Positions 1-9,326 of a stretch of DNA of 64,000 bases are shown here, piece after piece. Numbering within the stretch: the first letter of the stretch is position 1; each line of letters opens with the position of its first letter. The position numbers were made by a program, and so were the translations under genes. Origin of the DNA: Putridiphycobacter roseus (lineage in GTDB: Bacteria > Bacteroidota > Bacteroidia > Flavobacteriales_D > Crocinitomicaceae); the NCBI RefSeq assembly GCF_003234935.1, contig NZ_QKSB01000005.1, forward strand, positions 62,001 through 126,000, given 5' to 3'. The notes beneath the pieces were generated by a model, which saw only the letters and a list, made by a program, of their open reading frames with translations, was not told the DNA's origin and made no database searches.

Positions 1-1692
1 AGTCGATCGACCATTGTTAATGCTTTTACTACGCATGGAGGTATTATATTTTTTAATATTGGATTATTGGCTAAACTAGAAACAGAAGATGAAATTGCAT
101 TTGTTATGTGTCACGAATTAGCACATTTTATCCACAAACATAACATTAAGCAATATTCTTATAACGAAGAATTGGATAAAAACAAAGGGGAATTTAAGCA
201 TGAAAACTGGGAGTCTAAAATCTTTGCCAAAGCGAACTATTCACAAGCGCATGAAACAGATGCAGATGAAATTGGCTTTAACTTATTTAAGCATACCCAT
301 TACGACCAAAATCGCGTGGTGAATGTAATGGAAAGCTTACGGACTTATAATTTACCTTTTAAGAGCGAAACAAACTTTTCGGTTGCCGCATTAAATTTGG
401 ATGAAAATAATGTTCTTTTCCCTCTAGTTGTCGCACTTGACTCCATAACAGTAAAAACCTATAGCAATAACAATCAATTATCCACTCACCCAGATATTGA
501 TTCGAGGCTAAAAGCATTAACACCGCATATAACACAAGAAAATAAACCCGCAACTCCAAACGCTGTTTTAACGACAGCACAATTTGAAATGTGCCATTTA
601 TATCTTGAAAAAGGCATGTTTAATCACGCAATATATGCCGCACTTTCTCTACAGAAAGAACACCCAGAAAGTGAATATCTATCTGAAATTATTTTAAAAG
701 CATTATACGGTGTTGCCCAAACAAAAACTTATGTATTCGAAAATAAGAGTAAAAAAGACATAGATTATGAAAATACAGAAGAAATAGCTTACCAAGCTGC
801 AGAAATACAGCAAATCATTCAATTTTTCCAAGAATTAGGCCCTATAAAAACGAATACCATAGCAATAGTAGCATTATGGCAGCAAATTAAATCTGCAGGA
901 ACTACTAAAAATAATGCTATGATAGAAAGATTAAAAGGACTTACCTTATCCTATAAAGACTACTACGAATCAGATAGTAATAGTATAGCAATAAAAGCGC
1001 TAATAAAAAATGACACTGAATTTAAGCAGCTGTATAACGCCATTATTGCCACGTCTGCGCTTAAAGATATAGCCACAAGCGAAAAGAACTTTGAAGGAGT
1101 GGACAACATGCTAATCCTATCTCCCGAATACAGAAAATTTAACCTAAAACAAAAAAAATCCTATAAGTACAAAGCTTCAGAAAGTCTGTTGAAAAACTAT
1201 CATGAAATTATTGAAGACAATACTGCAAAATTAGACATCAAAAATAAGGTACTATCTAATTCATTTATTAAAAACTCAGAAGTTGAAATGTTTAATGACA
1301 TTGCCTTAATCAACTCTTTTTTAAGTGAAAAAAATGCTTGTACACCCAATGTTCTTTGTTCAAAAAAGGAAGCCATATTAGATTTAACCAATCGATATGG
1401 TACAGATAAAATTTCTTTAATGGGTATTTACTCTTTTCAGTTTTCAAAAAATATGAGCCAAAAAATTGGTGCTTTAGTATGGACTGGGATTGTATTCCCT
1501 ACTTTACCTATAGGAATCTGGTATGCCTTTAAACCTAATTACATCACCTACAACTACACTTTTATGTACAGCTTAACAACAGAACAATTACTGTATGCTA
1601 ATTTACATCCATTTAAAATGAAAGGCAACAGAGCAGTAGTTACCTCCTCTATGTATAACGACCTTTCCATTATTAAAAAAGGAAAAAAATGA
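1..1692 (+). CDS. M48-family metallopeptidase, 5' end outside the window
   Basis: The reading frame is open from base 1, so the start lies upstream; 563 residues are visible. Residues 38-42 are HELAH, the HExxH zinc site of gluzincins, and the ETDADEIG segment near residue 88 supplies the third ligand, as in M48 peptidases (HtpX/Oma1/BepA-like). The sequence just before it (NAFTTHGGIIFFN) matches the usual M48 'NAF..pGG.i.v..Gl' strand. A long helical region without recognised domains follows, then a probable membrane segment (around GALVWTGIVFPTLPIGIWY) close to the C-terminus. The stop overlaps the next start by 4 bases, so the two genes are likely translationally coupled. An envelope quality-control role is inferred from the family only. 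Confidence 0.85.
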   Translation, partial: SRSTIVNAFTTHGGIIFFNIGLLAKLETEDEIAFVMCHELAHFIHKHNIKQYSYNEELDKNKGEFKHENWESKIFAKANYSQAHETDADEIGFNLFKHTHYDQNRVVNVMESLRTYNLPFKSETNFSVAALNLDENNVLFPLVVALDSITVKTYSNNNQLSTHPDIDSRLKALTPHITQENKPATPNAVLTTAQFEMCHLYLEKGMFNHAIYAALSLQKEHPESEYLSEIILKALYGVAQTKTYVFENKSKKDIDYENTEEIAYQAAEIQQIIQFFQELGPIKTNTIAIVALWQQIKSAGTTKNNAMIERLKGLTLSYKDYYESDSNSIAIKALIKNDTEFKQLYNAIIATSALKDIATSEKNFEGVDNMLILSPEYRKFNLKQKKSYKYKASESLLKNYHEIIEDNTAKLDIKNKVLSNSFIKNSEVEMFNDIALINSFLSEKNACTPNVLCSKKEAILDLTNRYGTDKISLMGIYSFQFSKNMSQKIGALVWTGIVFPTLPIGIWYAFKPNYITYNYTFMYSLTTEQLLYANLHPFKMKGNRAVVTSSMYNDLSIIKKGKK

Positions 1693-2438
1693 TGAAATTA
1701 AAACTTTTAAGTACCACGCTATTTTTTCTACTCAATAGCTTAAGCTTCTCTCAAAACCCGGGATTTCAAGGCAAGAAATTTATTGTAGGCACCGAAATTG
1801 AAGGAATGCCTTTAGTTGGCGCTATTATTAGTGGTGAAAAATTATTTGACTTAAATATACGGTATGGATTAAAAGCAGAATATGTCTTTTTAAAAAACCT
1901 ATCCATGGGGGTTAAATTTCAAAAGTCCGAAGACATTATTCAGCTAAACAATTTATCGGTATCAAGTTATACACCTTTACAGTTGGCTTTGAATTCAAAC
2001 CTTAACAGTTACCGACCTACCAGTTTTAAATCAGCGGCTAATTATAGCTACAATGGTTACGGCATGTTTGTTAAAATATTCAACAAAGAGTTTGGATCCA
2101 TTGCCCCTTTGGGTCAATATTTTATCCTTGAATATCAATTTGGAAATGTGCGTGTGCATGATGATGGAAGGTTTTATAATAATGCGCAAACAGAAATTCA
2201 TTCTTTAGTTGTACATAACTTTATACTTGGGGGCGGGCTACAAAATATATTTTTCAATAAATTGATAGTCGACCTATCCATCAATTTTGGGGTTAATGTA
2301 CCCGGTGCAATAGCAGTCAAAAATTATGACGAGTATATTTCGAATGGAGGTAATGCCTTAATTCGTCAAATTGAAATAAAAGGGTTTTCAGATAGCTTTC
2401 TCTCTACCAGAATAGGAATAGGTTATTTGTTGTTTTAG
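1689..2438 (+). CDS. Predicted outer-membrane beta-barrel protein, unknown function
   Basis: This 249-residue protein has a clear N-terminal signal peptide (MMKLKLLSTTLFFLLNSLSFS, cleaved near SFSQ). Amphipathic, glycine- and aromatic-rich strands follow, and the C-terminus ends in phenylalanine (IGYLLF), typical of BAM-inserted barrels. It starts inside the stop region of the M48 peptidase gene (ATGA overlap), which suggests one operon and perhaps a shared envelope function. I do not recognise a named family. Confidence 0.7.
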   Translation: MMKLKLLSTTLFFLLNSLSFSQNPGFQGKKFIVGTEIEGMPLVGAIISGEKLFDLNIRYGLKAEYVFLKNLSMGVKFQKSEDIIQLNNLSVSSYTPLQLALNSNLNSYRPTSFKSAANYSYNGYGMFVKIFNKEFGSIAPLGQYFILEYQFGNVRVHDDGRFYNNAQTEIHSLVVHNFILGGGLQNIFFNKLIVDLSINFGVNVPGAIAVKNYDEYISNGGNALIRQIEIKGFSDSFLSTRIGIGYLLF

Positions 2439-2610
2439 GTCTTCCCGTAAAATCAAACTTTTATCCACCCACTATTTTAAATTAATAAGGAAATTATACT
2501 AATTTGGAATTGGATAAAAAATTGGATTATTATCTACTTATTTCTACGTGAAAATATATTTCCTGTCTTTAAACTTGCGAAACTCCTTATTTATTAGTAT
2601 CATAAGCTAT

Positions 2611-2982
2611 ATGATAGCAGAGCAAAAAGAAGAATTCAAAGCAATATTATTAAAGTCGGTTACTTATTTAAAAAATGGTGGATTTGAAGACATCAAAGCT
2701 GATGTGGAAGGATTAGAAACACCTAAATCTTACACTAAGCAGTCGGACCAATCCAGTATCACCCCAGATTTAGTCGCTTTTAAAAATGGGCGTAAATACT
2801 ACTTTGAAATCAGTCAAAAATCTGAAAACCCAGAGGACTTAAAAACAAAATGGCGGTTTTTAGATGTCTTCACAAGGGCTAAAAACCATAATTTTAAAAT
2901 AATTACTACCCGAGGGCATTATAAATTCACTGACGATATGTTGGGTGATTTAAAATTGAATAAAAACGCCATTCGATTATAG
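2611..2982 (+). CDS. Small hypothetical protein, possible nuclease-like fold
   Basis: The ATG at 2611 gives a 123-residue soluble protein starting MIAEQKEEF. A longer frame from a GTG at 2548 would add a hydrophobic stretch of doubtful reality. The centre reads TPDLVAFKNGRKYYFEISQK, a PD...E.x(n)K pattern on predicted beta strands that resembles the core of PD-(D/E)XK restriction-endonuclease-like folds, but the spacing is not canonical and no activity can be claimed. The gene is followed directly by a good terminator and looks monocistronic. Confidence 0.65.
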   Translation: MIAEQKEEFKAILLKSVTYLKNGGFEDIKADVEGLETPKSYTKQSDQSSITPDLVAFKNGRKYYFEISQKSENPEDLKTKWRFLDVFTRAKNHNFKIITTRGHYKFTDDMLGDLKLNKNAIRL

Positions 2983-3010
2983 TCCTTTTTCAAATATACA
3001 TTAAGTAAAT

Positions 3011-3037
3011 CCCAGATTAAAATCTGGGATTTTTTTT
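3011..3037 (+). terminator. Rho-independent terminator
   Basis: CCCAGATT and AATCTGGG form an 8-bp stem with a two-base nominal loop (in practice 6-7 bp with a larger loop), followed by a run of eight T. It lies 29 bases after the stop of the small hypothetical gene ending at 2982. Confidence 0.85.
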
Positions 3038-3065
3038 GTGAATAGTTTATAAAACACTTAATACA

Positions 3066-3073
3066 TATATTTG
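3066..3073 (+). promoter_or_regulatory. Bacteroidota -7 promoter element
   Basis: TATATTTG matches the TAnnTTTG consensus and sits 26 bases before the ATG of the FG-GAP protein. No good -33 TTTG is seen at the usual spacing. Confidence 0.6.
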
Positions 3074-3099
3074 CCACTAAATGTTTATCTAAAACATAT

Positions 3100-6000
3100 A
3101 TGAAGCACTTATACCTTATCCTATTTATCTACTTATTGCCGATTGGCCTTTCGGCACAGGTAATATCCTTTGAACAAATTCCGGCACTACCTCCTGCGCC
3201 TACCAGTATAACAAACTTTGCTTGCGTAGCCAGGGGAGATATTATTTATACAGACGTGGATAATGACAACGACATGGATGTATTTGTCACAGGTTCCACC
3301 ACAAATGGAGGAAGGATATCACAATTATATCGGAATACAGGAAATGGCATATTCACCGAAATATACAATTCCAACATTACAGGAATGCATGCATCTAATG
3401 CCGCTTTTGCTGATGTGGATGGTGATGGTGATCAAGATTTACTGATGTGTGGAGAGATTTCCAACTTTCCATCAACGAGATTATACTACAATGATGGGTC
3501 AGGCACCTTTTCAAATGCCCCCAATTACTTTACTGCAGTTTCCCAAGGTTCTATTTCGTTTTCAGACATTGATAACGACAATGATATGGATGTATTAATC
3601 AGTGGCAGAAGTAACAGTTCGAATACAAGAATTTCAAAACTCTACAAAAACAATGGTAGCGGTGCTTTCTCCGTGGTCTCTAACACACCATTTGACGGCA
3701 TGTACCTCTCTGAAGTTATATTTGCTGATGTAGACGGAGACAATGACGAAGATGTGCTGATGGCAGGAAGTAACGACAATTACATAACAGTAACAAAGCT
3801 TTACAAAAATAATGGTTTAGGTAACTTTTCACTAGTAAGTGGCACAAATTTTACAGCAGTACGTTATGGTTCAATAGCCTTTGCCGACGTTGATGGCGAC
3901 AATGATTTAGACGTAGTGATTAATGGCGACCCGCCGAGTAGTGCAATGTCGACAAAACTATACACCAATGATGGCACTGGCATATTTTCTGAAGTAACAG
4001 GAACACCATTCACTGGACTATTTGATGGAAAAGTTGCCTTTGCTGATATAGACAACGACGCCGATCAAGATTTAATTATTTCAGGTAGTCCAATTTCTTT
4101 TGGAAGTGGGGTAACCGAATTGTACACCAATAATGGTAGCGGTGTATTTACATTAAATACAAATTCAGCATTGGCAGATGTATCCTCAAGCGAAATTGCT
4201 TTTGTTGACCTTGATAATGATTTGGACCAAGATTTAATTATTGGTGGATACACATACAATAACAACGACTACTTGTGTGTGACAGTATCATACGCCAATG
4301 ATGGCAATGGTGTGTTTAGTGAAATTACAGGTAGTAGTTTGGCTGATGTACATTTGAGTTCAGTTGTATTTGGGGATATTGATTCAGATAATGACGAAGA
4401 TATTTTAATAGCAGGTGAAGATAAATTGGGCAACACTTTTACAGGGCTTTACAATAATAATGGCATGGGAAATTATACAGCTTTAAACGCTGCACCTTTT
4501 GACAATGTAAGGTACAGTTCCATAGCCTTTGCTGACATTGATAATGACAACGATAAAGATGTTTTGGTAACCGGACAAAATAATTTTGCACAGCGAATAG
4601 CCAAACTTTACACCAATGACGGAAACGGAGTCTACACCTTGGTATCAGGCACACCATTTGACGGGGTTTTCAGCGGGGACATTGCTTTTGCAGACATTGA
4701 CAATGATAATGACCAAGACGTATTGATAACAGGGTACAATTCTACCAATCAAAAAATTGCTAAATTATATACCAATAACGGAACTGGTATTTTTACACTC
4801 GTATCAGGTACTCCATTTGAAGGCGCTTACAGGAGCGCAATTGAATTTTCGGATATTGATAACGACAATGACCAAGATGTATTGATAACCGGTTATGGTG
4901 CCTCCAATCAGAGAATTGCTCAATTGTATAGCAATAATGGTTCAGGTAGTTTCACCTTGGTTTCAGGCACGCCTTTTACTGGCGTTAGGTCGGGTGATAT
5001 TGCTTTTGCTGATATTGACAATGACAACGACCAAGACTTGATGATTACCGGTGAATATAGTAACGGACAACCATTGACTGAATTGTTTCACAATGATGGA
5101 ACGGGTAATTTCTCTTTGGCTTCAGGTACATCTTTCCCCGACCTTGACTCGAGTGCTATAGTATTTGAAGATGTTGACAACGACGGTGACTTAGATTTAC
5201 TCATTACAGGAAAAAACCAACAAGACCTTTGTTTTACAAGGCTATATGCAAATGATGGCGCAGGTAATTTTTCCTACGCTTGGACAGCTGATATTGTAGA
5301 TGTAAAAAGTGGTGATGTCGCTTTTGGACACATTAATAATGATAACTATATTGATTTGCTAATTACAGGATACGGCGACCAAGGCCCTGTTACAAGAATA
5401 TACTTGAATAAAACTTGCTACGAAAACGCAAGTATAGACAGTATCGTTGCTTGTGATTCTCTTGTTTGGATTAATGGTATCACCTATTATGCAGACAATA
5501 CTACTGCACTTCATGTTTTAACAAATGCAGGAGGTTGTGATAGCACAGTGACCTTAAACTTAAACATTATTGATGGCGCAACCGGACTAGATAGCTATAC
5601 AGCTTGTGATTCCTTTACATGGATAGATGGAAACACCTACTACAATAGTAATTCAACAGCAACTAAAACATTGAATAGTGGCTGTGTGGTAACTTTAGAC
5701 TTAACCATTATAAATAGTAATGGTAGTATAGATAATATTGTAGCCTGCGACTCCTTAACCTGGACGAATGGCATTACTTATTACGGCAGCAACAGCACTG
5801 CAAAAGATACTTTGGTGAACAGTTCAGGATGTGATAGTATTGTAACTTTAAATCTTTATATCCCCACAAGCCTATCCAGTACCGATACCCGAACCGTGTG
5901 CGATAATTTAGTTTGGATAGATGGCATCACTTATTATAATGATAACCATACTGCTACACATACCACAACCAGCTATTTTGGATGTGACAGCATTATAACC

Positions 6001-6651
6001 CTAGATTTAACCGTATTGAACAGTACACAATCTACAGATGTTCAAGTAGTATGTGACTCTTTACTTTGGATAGACGGCAACAGTTATTATTCAAACAATA
6101 CAAGTGCGTCTTATGTAATAAGCGGCGGTGCGACAAGTGGTTGCGACAGCACCATATACCTAGACTTAACCGTTCATCAAGTAGACACCTCTATAACAAC
6201 ATACGATTCACTACTTGTTACCAATCAGACAAACGCAACTTTTCAATGGGTAAATTGTGACGATAACTATGCTGCGATACCAAACCAAACAAACGCTACT
6301 TTTAACACCTTATCTTTTGGTAATTATGCGGTGATCATTAATTACAATGGATGCATAGACACGAGTGCTTGTTACACTTTTATTTCAACTTATGTTTCCA
6401 CAGCCCAACAAGTATTATTAAATGAAACAACGGTTTATCCTAACCCAACCAACGGTCTAGTAAATTTAGCACTTGGAGATTTAAAAAATGTAAGCTTAAA
6501 AATTTACAATTCACAGGCGCAAATAGTTTATCAAATAGACAACATCAGCACCCCGATTTTTCCATTTAAACTCGACCAACCTGCAGGTGTTTATTTTATT
6601 GAATTAAACAATAACAGCGAGAAATCTTATTTAAAATTAATAATCGAATAA
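3100..6651 (+). CDS. Large secreted FG-GAP/VCBS repeat protein with type IX sorting domain
   Basis: The 1183-residue protein starts with a signal peptide ending in LSAQ. Residues about 30-770 hold 14 repeats of roughly 55 residues, each with a calcium-type DxDxDxxxD loop and a following D(V/L)-(L/I)-x-x-G strand (for example ADIDNDNDQDVLITG), the FG-GAP/VCBS beta-propeller pattern. From about residue 772 there are five repeats of about 45 residues of the type (A/V)CDSLxWxxGxxYY...GCDSxxxLDL. The end (about 1110-1183) is a type A sorting domain: YPNPTNG..., a KIYN strand, and QPAGVYFIEL. It is therefore expected to be exported by the Sec system and then the type IX system, and attached to or released from the surface. 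Adhesion or polymer binding is inferred. Confidence 0.92.
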   Translation: MKHLYLILFIYLLPIGLSAQVISFEQIPALPPAPTSITNFACVARGDIIYTDVDNDNDMDVFVTGSTTNGGRISQLYRNTGNGIFTEIYNSNITGMHASNAAFADVDGDGDQDLLMCGEISNFPSTRLYYNDGSGTFSNAPNYFTAVSQGSISFSDIDNDNDMDVLISGRSNSSNTRISKLYKNNGSGAFSVVSNTPFDGMYLSEVIFADVDGDNDEDVLMAGSNDNYITVTKLYKNNGLGNFSLVSGTNFTAVRYGSIAFADVDGDNDLDVVINGDPPSSAMSTKLYTNDGTGIFSEVTGTPFTGLFDGKVAFADIDNDADQDLIISGSPISFGSGVTELYTNNGSGVFTLNTNSALADVSSSEIAFVDLDNDLDQDLIIGGYTYNNNDYLCVTVSYANDGNGVFSEITGSSLADVHLSSVVFGDIDSDNDEDILIAGEDKLGNTFTGLYNNNGMGNYTALNAAPFDNVRYSSIAFADIDNDNDKDVLVTGQNNFAQRIAKLYTNDGNGVYTLVSGTPFDGVFSGDIAFADIDNDNDQDVLITGYNSTNQKIAKLYTNNGTGIFTLVSGTPFEGAYRSAIEFSDIDNDNDQDVLITGYGASNQRIAQLYSNNGSGSFTLVSGTPFTGVRSGDIAFADIDNDNDQDLMITGEYSNGQPLTELFHNDGTGNFSLASGTSFPDLDSSAIVFEDVDNDGDLDLLITGKNQQDLCFTRLYANDGAGNFSYAWTADIVDVKSGDVAFGHINNDNYIDLLITGYGDQGPVTRIYLNKTCYENASIDSIVACDSLVWINGITYYADNTTALHVLTNAGGCDSTVTLNLNIIDGATGLDSYTACDSFTWIDGNTYYNSNSTATKTLNSGCVVTLDLTIINSNGSIDNIVACDSLTWTNGITYYGSNSTAKDTLVNSSGCDSIVTLNLYIPTSLSSTDTRTVCDNLVWIDGITYYNDNHTATHTTTSYFGCDSIITLDLTVLNSTQSTDVQVVCDSLLWIDGNSYYSNNTSASYVISGGATSGCDSTIYLDLTVHQVDTSITTYDSLLVTNQTNATFQWVNCDDNYAAIPNQTNATFNTLSFGNYAVIINYNGCIDTSACYTFISTYVSTAQQVLLNETTVYPNPTNGLVNLALGDLKNVSLKIYNSQAQIVYQIDNISTPIFPFKLDQPAGVYFIELNNNSEKSYLKLIIE

Positions 6652-6702
6652 TAAGCATTTGCGAAAAATACGAATCTCCAACTTCATTGCGTAATTCAAT
6701 AA

Positions 6703-6731
6703 TTTAAAACACTATTCTATATCTAATTTTG
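6703..6731 (+). promoter_or_regulatory. Bacteroidota promoter (TTTA-N17-TAATTTTG)
   Basis: TAATTTTG at 6724-6731 fits TAnnTTTG. A TTTA at 6703-6706 is a one-mismatch -33 element at 17 bases. The leader to the next ATG (6763) would be about 25 bases. Confidence 0.6.
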
Positions 6732-6762
6732 ATACCGTTAGTAAAACGTAATCAATCAGGAT

Positions 6763-7656
6763 ATGAAAAAGTTAATAATTGTTTTAGCACTGTTTAGTTT
6801 GAAGCATGTAAATGCACAAAACTATATCGATTTGGTGAAAGTAGACTATGCCTTATCTTCTTCGAGTAGCTACGACAGCAGTAATGCGAAAGTAAACTTA
6901 AAAGAAATGAATGGCGACATTACCCTACCCGTTGTTATTAATGAAAACACTGCATTTTTAACAGGAATCAGCTACGAAATGACTCAGGGCTCTTTTAATC
7001 CTTACCGTGAAAATGAATCTGTGACGGGTATTACACTAAAATTAGGCACAAATATTAAGCACAGCGAAAAATGGGGAGGGACTTATATGTTGTTGCCCAA
7101 AATATCTTCTGACTGGAAGAAAATTGGTAAAAATGATCTTCAGTTGGGCGGAGTAGCATTATTAAAATATAGCAAATCGGACCATATTAATTATAAGTTT
7201 GGCCTGTATGCCAACACCGAATTATTCAGTACTTTTTTAGTCCCTATTTTAGGTTTTTATTACTTGAGTCCAAATGATAAATTTGAAGCCAAGGTACTTT
7301 TACCATTGGCAGTTGATTTAAACTATGCGGTAACTGAAAAAGCCAAATTTGGTTTTAATTTCAAAGGGCAAGTAAGAACCTATAACTTAAACGAACCACT
7401 TTTCAGTGAAAACGATCGTTATTTAGCCCGTTCCACAAACGACTTGTACGCTTATTTTCAATATGGATTAGACAATGGCATCAACTTTCAATTAGCGGGA
7501 GGACGATCCGTTGCACGATCGTACAGAATTTACAACGAAACAGTAGATTTTGCTATGCCATTGGTTTATTTTGGCAGTAAACGTTCACAATTAAACCGTG
7601 ATTTTTCAGACAGTTGGTTATTAAAGTTTTCTGTTTTTTATCGTTTAAAACTATGA
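6763..7656 (+). CDS. DUF6268-like outer-membrane protein
   Basis: The protein has 297 residues with a signal peptide (MKKLIIVLALFSLKHVNAQ). The early part (KVDYALSSSS...GDITLPVVINENTAFLTGISYE) resembles the Bacteroidota DUF6268 family, in which a linear 'GD.tlPi.l...tall.Gl.Y' motif precedes a beta-barrel. The rest is a series of short amphipathic strands, with gaps where the protein compares itself to a 'smooth' barrel wall. Function is unknown in the family. The assignment is from memory of the pattern; a plain outer-membrane barrel is the fallback. Confidence 0.65.
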   Translation: MKKLIIVLALFSLKHVNAQNYIDLVKVDYALSSSSSYDSSNAKVNLKEMNGDITLPVVINENTAFLTGISYEMTQGSFNPYRENESVTGITLKLGTNIKHSEKWGGTYMLLPKISSDWKKIGKNDLQLGGVALLKYSKSDHINYKFGLYANTELFSTFLVPILGFYYLSPNDKFEAKVLLPLAVDLNYAVTEKAKFGFNFKGQVRTYNLNEPLFSENDRYLARSTNDLYAYFQYGLDNGINFQLAGGRSVARSYRIYNETVDFAMPLVYFGSKRSQLNRDFSDSWLLKFSVFYRLKL

Positions 7657-7955
7657 TTCAATTTACACCACAGTAAGTTTAATTTTTATATTTAAATGCA
7701 TCCAAGTTGTCGGTACAGAAACCGAAATATACCAACGTATTGAAGATATTAAAGCTTTGTTTTTAGGCCACAATGGTTTTGGCATTTTAAAGAAAAACAT
7801 CTCCAACAGACTTGAGACGAATACTTAAAGCCTGATGATTAAATAAATGAGCTAAAGCATTCTCTTTTCCAGTAAATATTTTTACCAACCAACTAACAAT
7901 AAACAATTTAAAAAACCGTTCTTGTACATAACTTAATTCATCTAAAGCATAAACT
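7657..7955. other. Gene-free stretch with a possible coding remnant
   Basis: There is no start-to-stop gene in these 299 bases. On the plus strand, 7688-7828 reads open as a protein-like segment (VVGTETEIYQRIEDIKALFL..., ending GHNGFGILKKNISNRLETNT before TAA), with balanced composition and no start codon. It may be the 3' remnant of a deleted gene. The rest is AT-rich with no repeat or RNA that I can see. Confidence 0.4.
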
Positions 7956-8504
7956 ATGAAAAAAGCAACATTAATCTTTACTTCACTTCTGTTTAGTTTA
8001 ACGGTTTTTTCACAATCAAACCAACACGCGGACAAAACACCTTTACAGCGGATAATTTTAGATGTTGGTGCTACCCCTTTTCAATTGAACATATCTGATG
8101 TAGGGACTTTAAAGTCCTTAAATTTCGGTCTAGGGTATGAAGTCGGTAAAAGACTTGATTTGCGCTTTAATCTTGATTTAAATGCCTTTATCAATCAAAA
8201 TCAATATGGTCCTTATGGACCATATGCCGAAAATGAATTTTCATTAAAAAAAGGAATTTCACTTGGATTTAATTACAGTCTTTGGAACGATTTCAATTTT
8301 ATTTATGATGATTGTTCTTTAGAGTTATTGGGCAAATTTGGAGCAGACATCAACGAAAATGCAACACAAGAATCTATCTTGTATGATATTTCTTTAAGGT
8401 TAAAAATGTTAGACCTACCTTATGTAGGAATCGGGTACAATCACCACATCATGGATTTTAACGACATGAAAGGAATTTATTTTACTTTTGGATTGGAGTT
8501 TTAG
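7956..8504 (+). CDS. Small predicted outer-membrane beta-barrel protein
   Basis: The protein has 182 residues. It begins with a signal peptide (MKKATLIFTSLLFSLTVFSQ), continues with alternating strands rich in aromatic and glycine residues, and ends in phenylalanine (YFTFGLEF), all typical of small Bacteroidota barrels. No family is recognised. It stands alone between AT-rich spacers in the accessory region, and a REP-like repeat follows 75 bases after the stop. Confidence 0.65.
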   Translation: MKKATLIFTSLLFSLTVFSQSNQHADKTPLQRIILDVGATPFQLNISDVGTLKSLNFGLGYEVGKRLDLRFNLDLNAFINQNQYGPYGPYAENEFSLKKGISLGFNYSLWNDFNFIYDDCSLELLGKFGADINENATQESILYDISLRLKMLDLPYVGIGYNHHIMDFNDMKGIYFTFGLEF

Positions 8505-8578
8505 GGGATAAATGTTAATGAGAATTTATATATTTTATGGAGCGGTCAAGCCCATTCAATTACTTTATTAAAATAGAC

Positions 8579-8651
8579 GCATTACAAATGCTATCAATAG
8601 CTAATGAATGAAGGTCATGCTCAATATCCTTCGCTAAATAAGCATGAGGGA
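8579..8651 (+). repeat. REP-like two-hairpin repeat, copy A
   Basis: The copy begins GCATTACAAATGCTATCAAT, in which GCATT/AATGC form a small hairpin. About 35 bases on it has a second stem region (cttcgctaaataag inside TGCTC...GCATGAG). It matches copy C, next to the RAYT gene at 12898, over its whole length with scattered changes, and has the same orientation. Confidence 0.75.
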
Positions 8652-8778
8652 GAATATCACTGAACTACAAGCACTTGTTCACCACACCAACCTATCACCA
8701 CCAATTAAAGTAACCTCTATATTTTCATGAAAAAAATGTAATTAATCACTATATTTAAACTAGTTAAACATAAAAACT

Positions 8779-9138
8779 ATGACAAGACCTAGTTTAATTG
8801 CCTTATTAATGTTAATTTATTCCTTTGGCTTTAGTCAAAATATGGATAGTTTGAATGCGGAGTTCCTTAACTTAAAATCAGACTATGAAAATATTAAAAT
8901 GAACATAGAAAAAAGTTCCGATTTATTATTAACATCTGAGAATTATTCAAACCTTTCACTAGGTATAGGCATGTTTACCAGTGGAGTACTTAGCCTACTC
9001 TACTTGTCAGACTACGGCCTTGACAATCAAGCATTCATTTTATTGGGAGGTATTGGATTCACAACGAGTGTGGGATTCTTTATTGGGTCAAAAATAAAAA
9101 AACACCAAGCCTACACGATAATGCATTACAGTTTTTAA
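8779..9138 (+). CDS. Small hypothetical membrane protein
   Basis: The protein has 119 residues: a signal peptide or first membrane helix (MTRPSLIALLMLIYSFGFSQ), a short helical, coiled-coil-like stretch (DSLNAEFLNLKSDYENIKMN), then two hydrophobic segments (around LGIGMFTSGVLSLLYL and AFILLGGIGFTTSVGFFIG) and a basic tail. No family is recognised. It lies between two repeats of the same REP-like family, copies A and B, and its last codons fall inside copy B. Confidence 0.6.
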   Translation: MTRPSLIALLMLIYSFGFSQNMDSLNAEFLNLKSDYENIKMNIEKSSDLLLTSENYSNLSLGIGMFTSGVLSLLYLSDYGLDNQAFILLGGIGFTTSVGFFIGSKIKKHQAYTIMHYSF

Positions 9139-9197
9139 GATGATTAGCTAATGAATGAAGGTCACACTCATTACGCTTCGCAAAAGAAGCGCGAGGG
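9123..9197 (+). repeat. REP-like two-hairpin repeat, copy B
   Basis: The core 9146-9197 (agctaatgaatgaaggtcac, then actcattacgcttcgc and gaagcgcgaggg) aligns closely with copies A and C. The 5' hairpin half is degenerate (gcattacag instead of gcattacaaatgc) and overlaps the last 16 bases of the preceding gene. Confidence 0.7.
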
Positions 9198-9326
9198 AAT
9201 TACTGACTGGTTGATAGCGTTTTTAATGCAGTTTTTTTCAAGTCAATACAAGTTCAATGTTTTCTATTTTAGGTGTTTATTTTCAAGTTTTGTATATATG
9301 ATTTATATCTTTTTAAATTGGTGTTT

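Noticed and set aside
2548..2610. GTG start for the small hypothetical protein
   Set aside because: It adds a hydrophobic stretch without signal-peptide features before a better ATG at 2611.
9273..9326. Longer start for the type IX protein at 9327
   Set aside because: The extra residues are a second hydrophobic stretch before a complete signal peptide.
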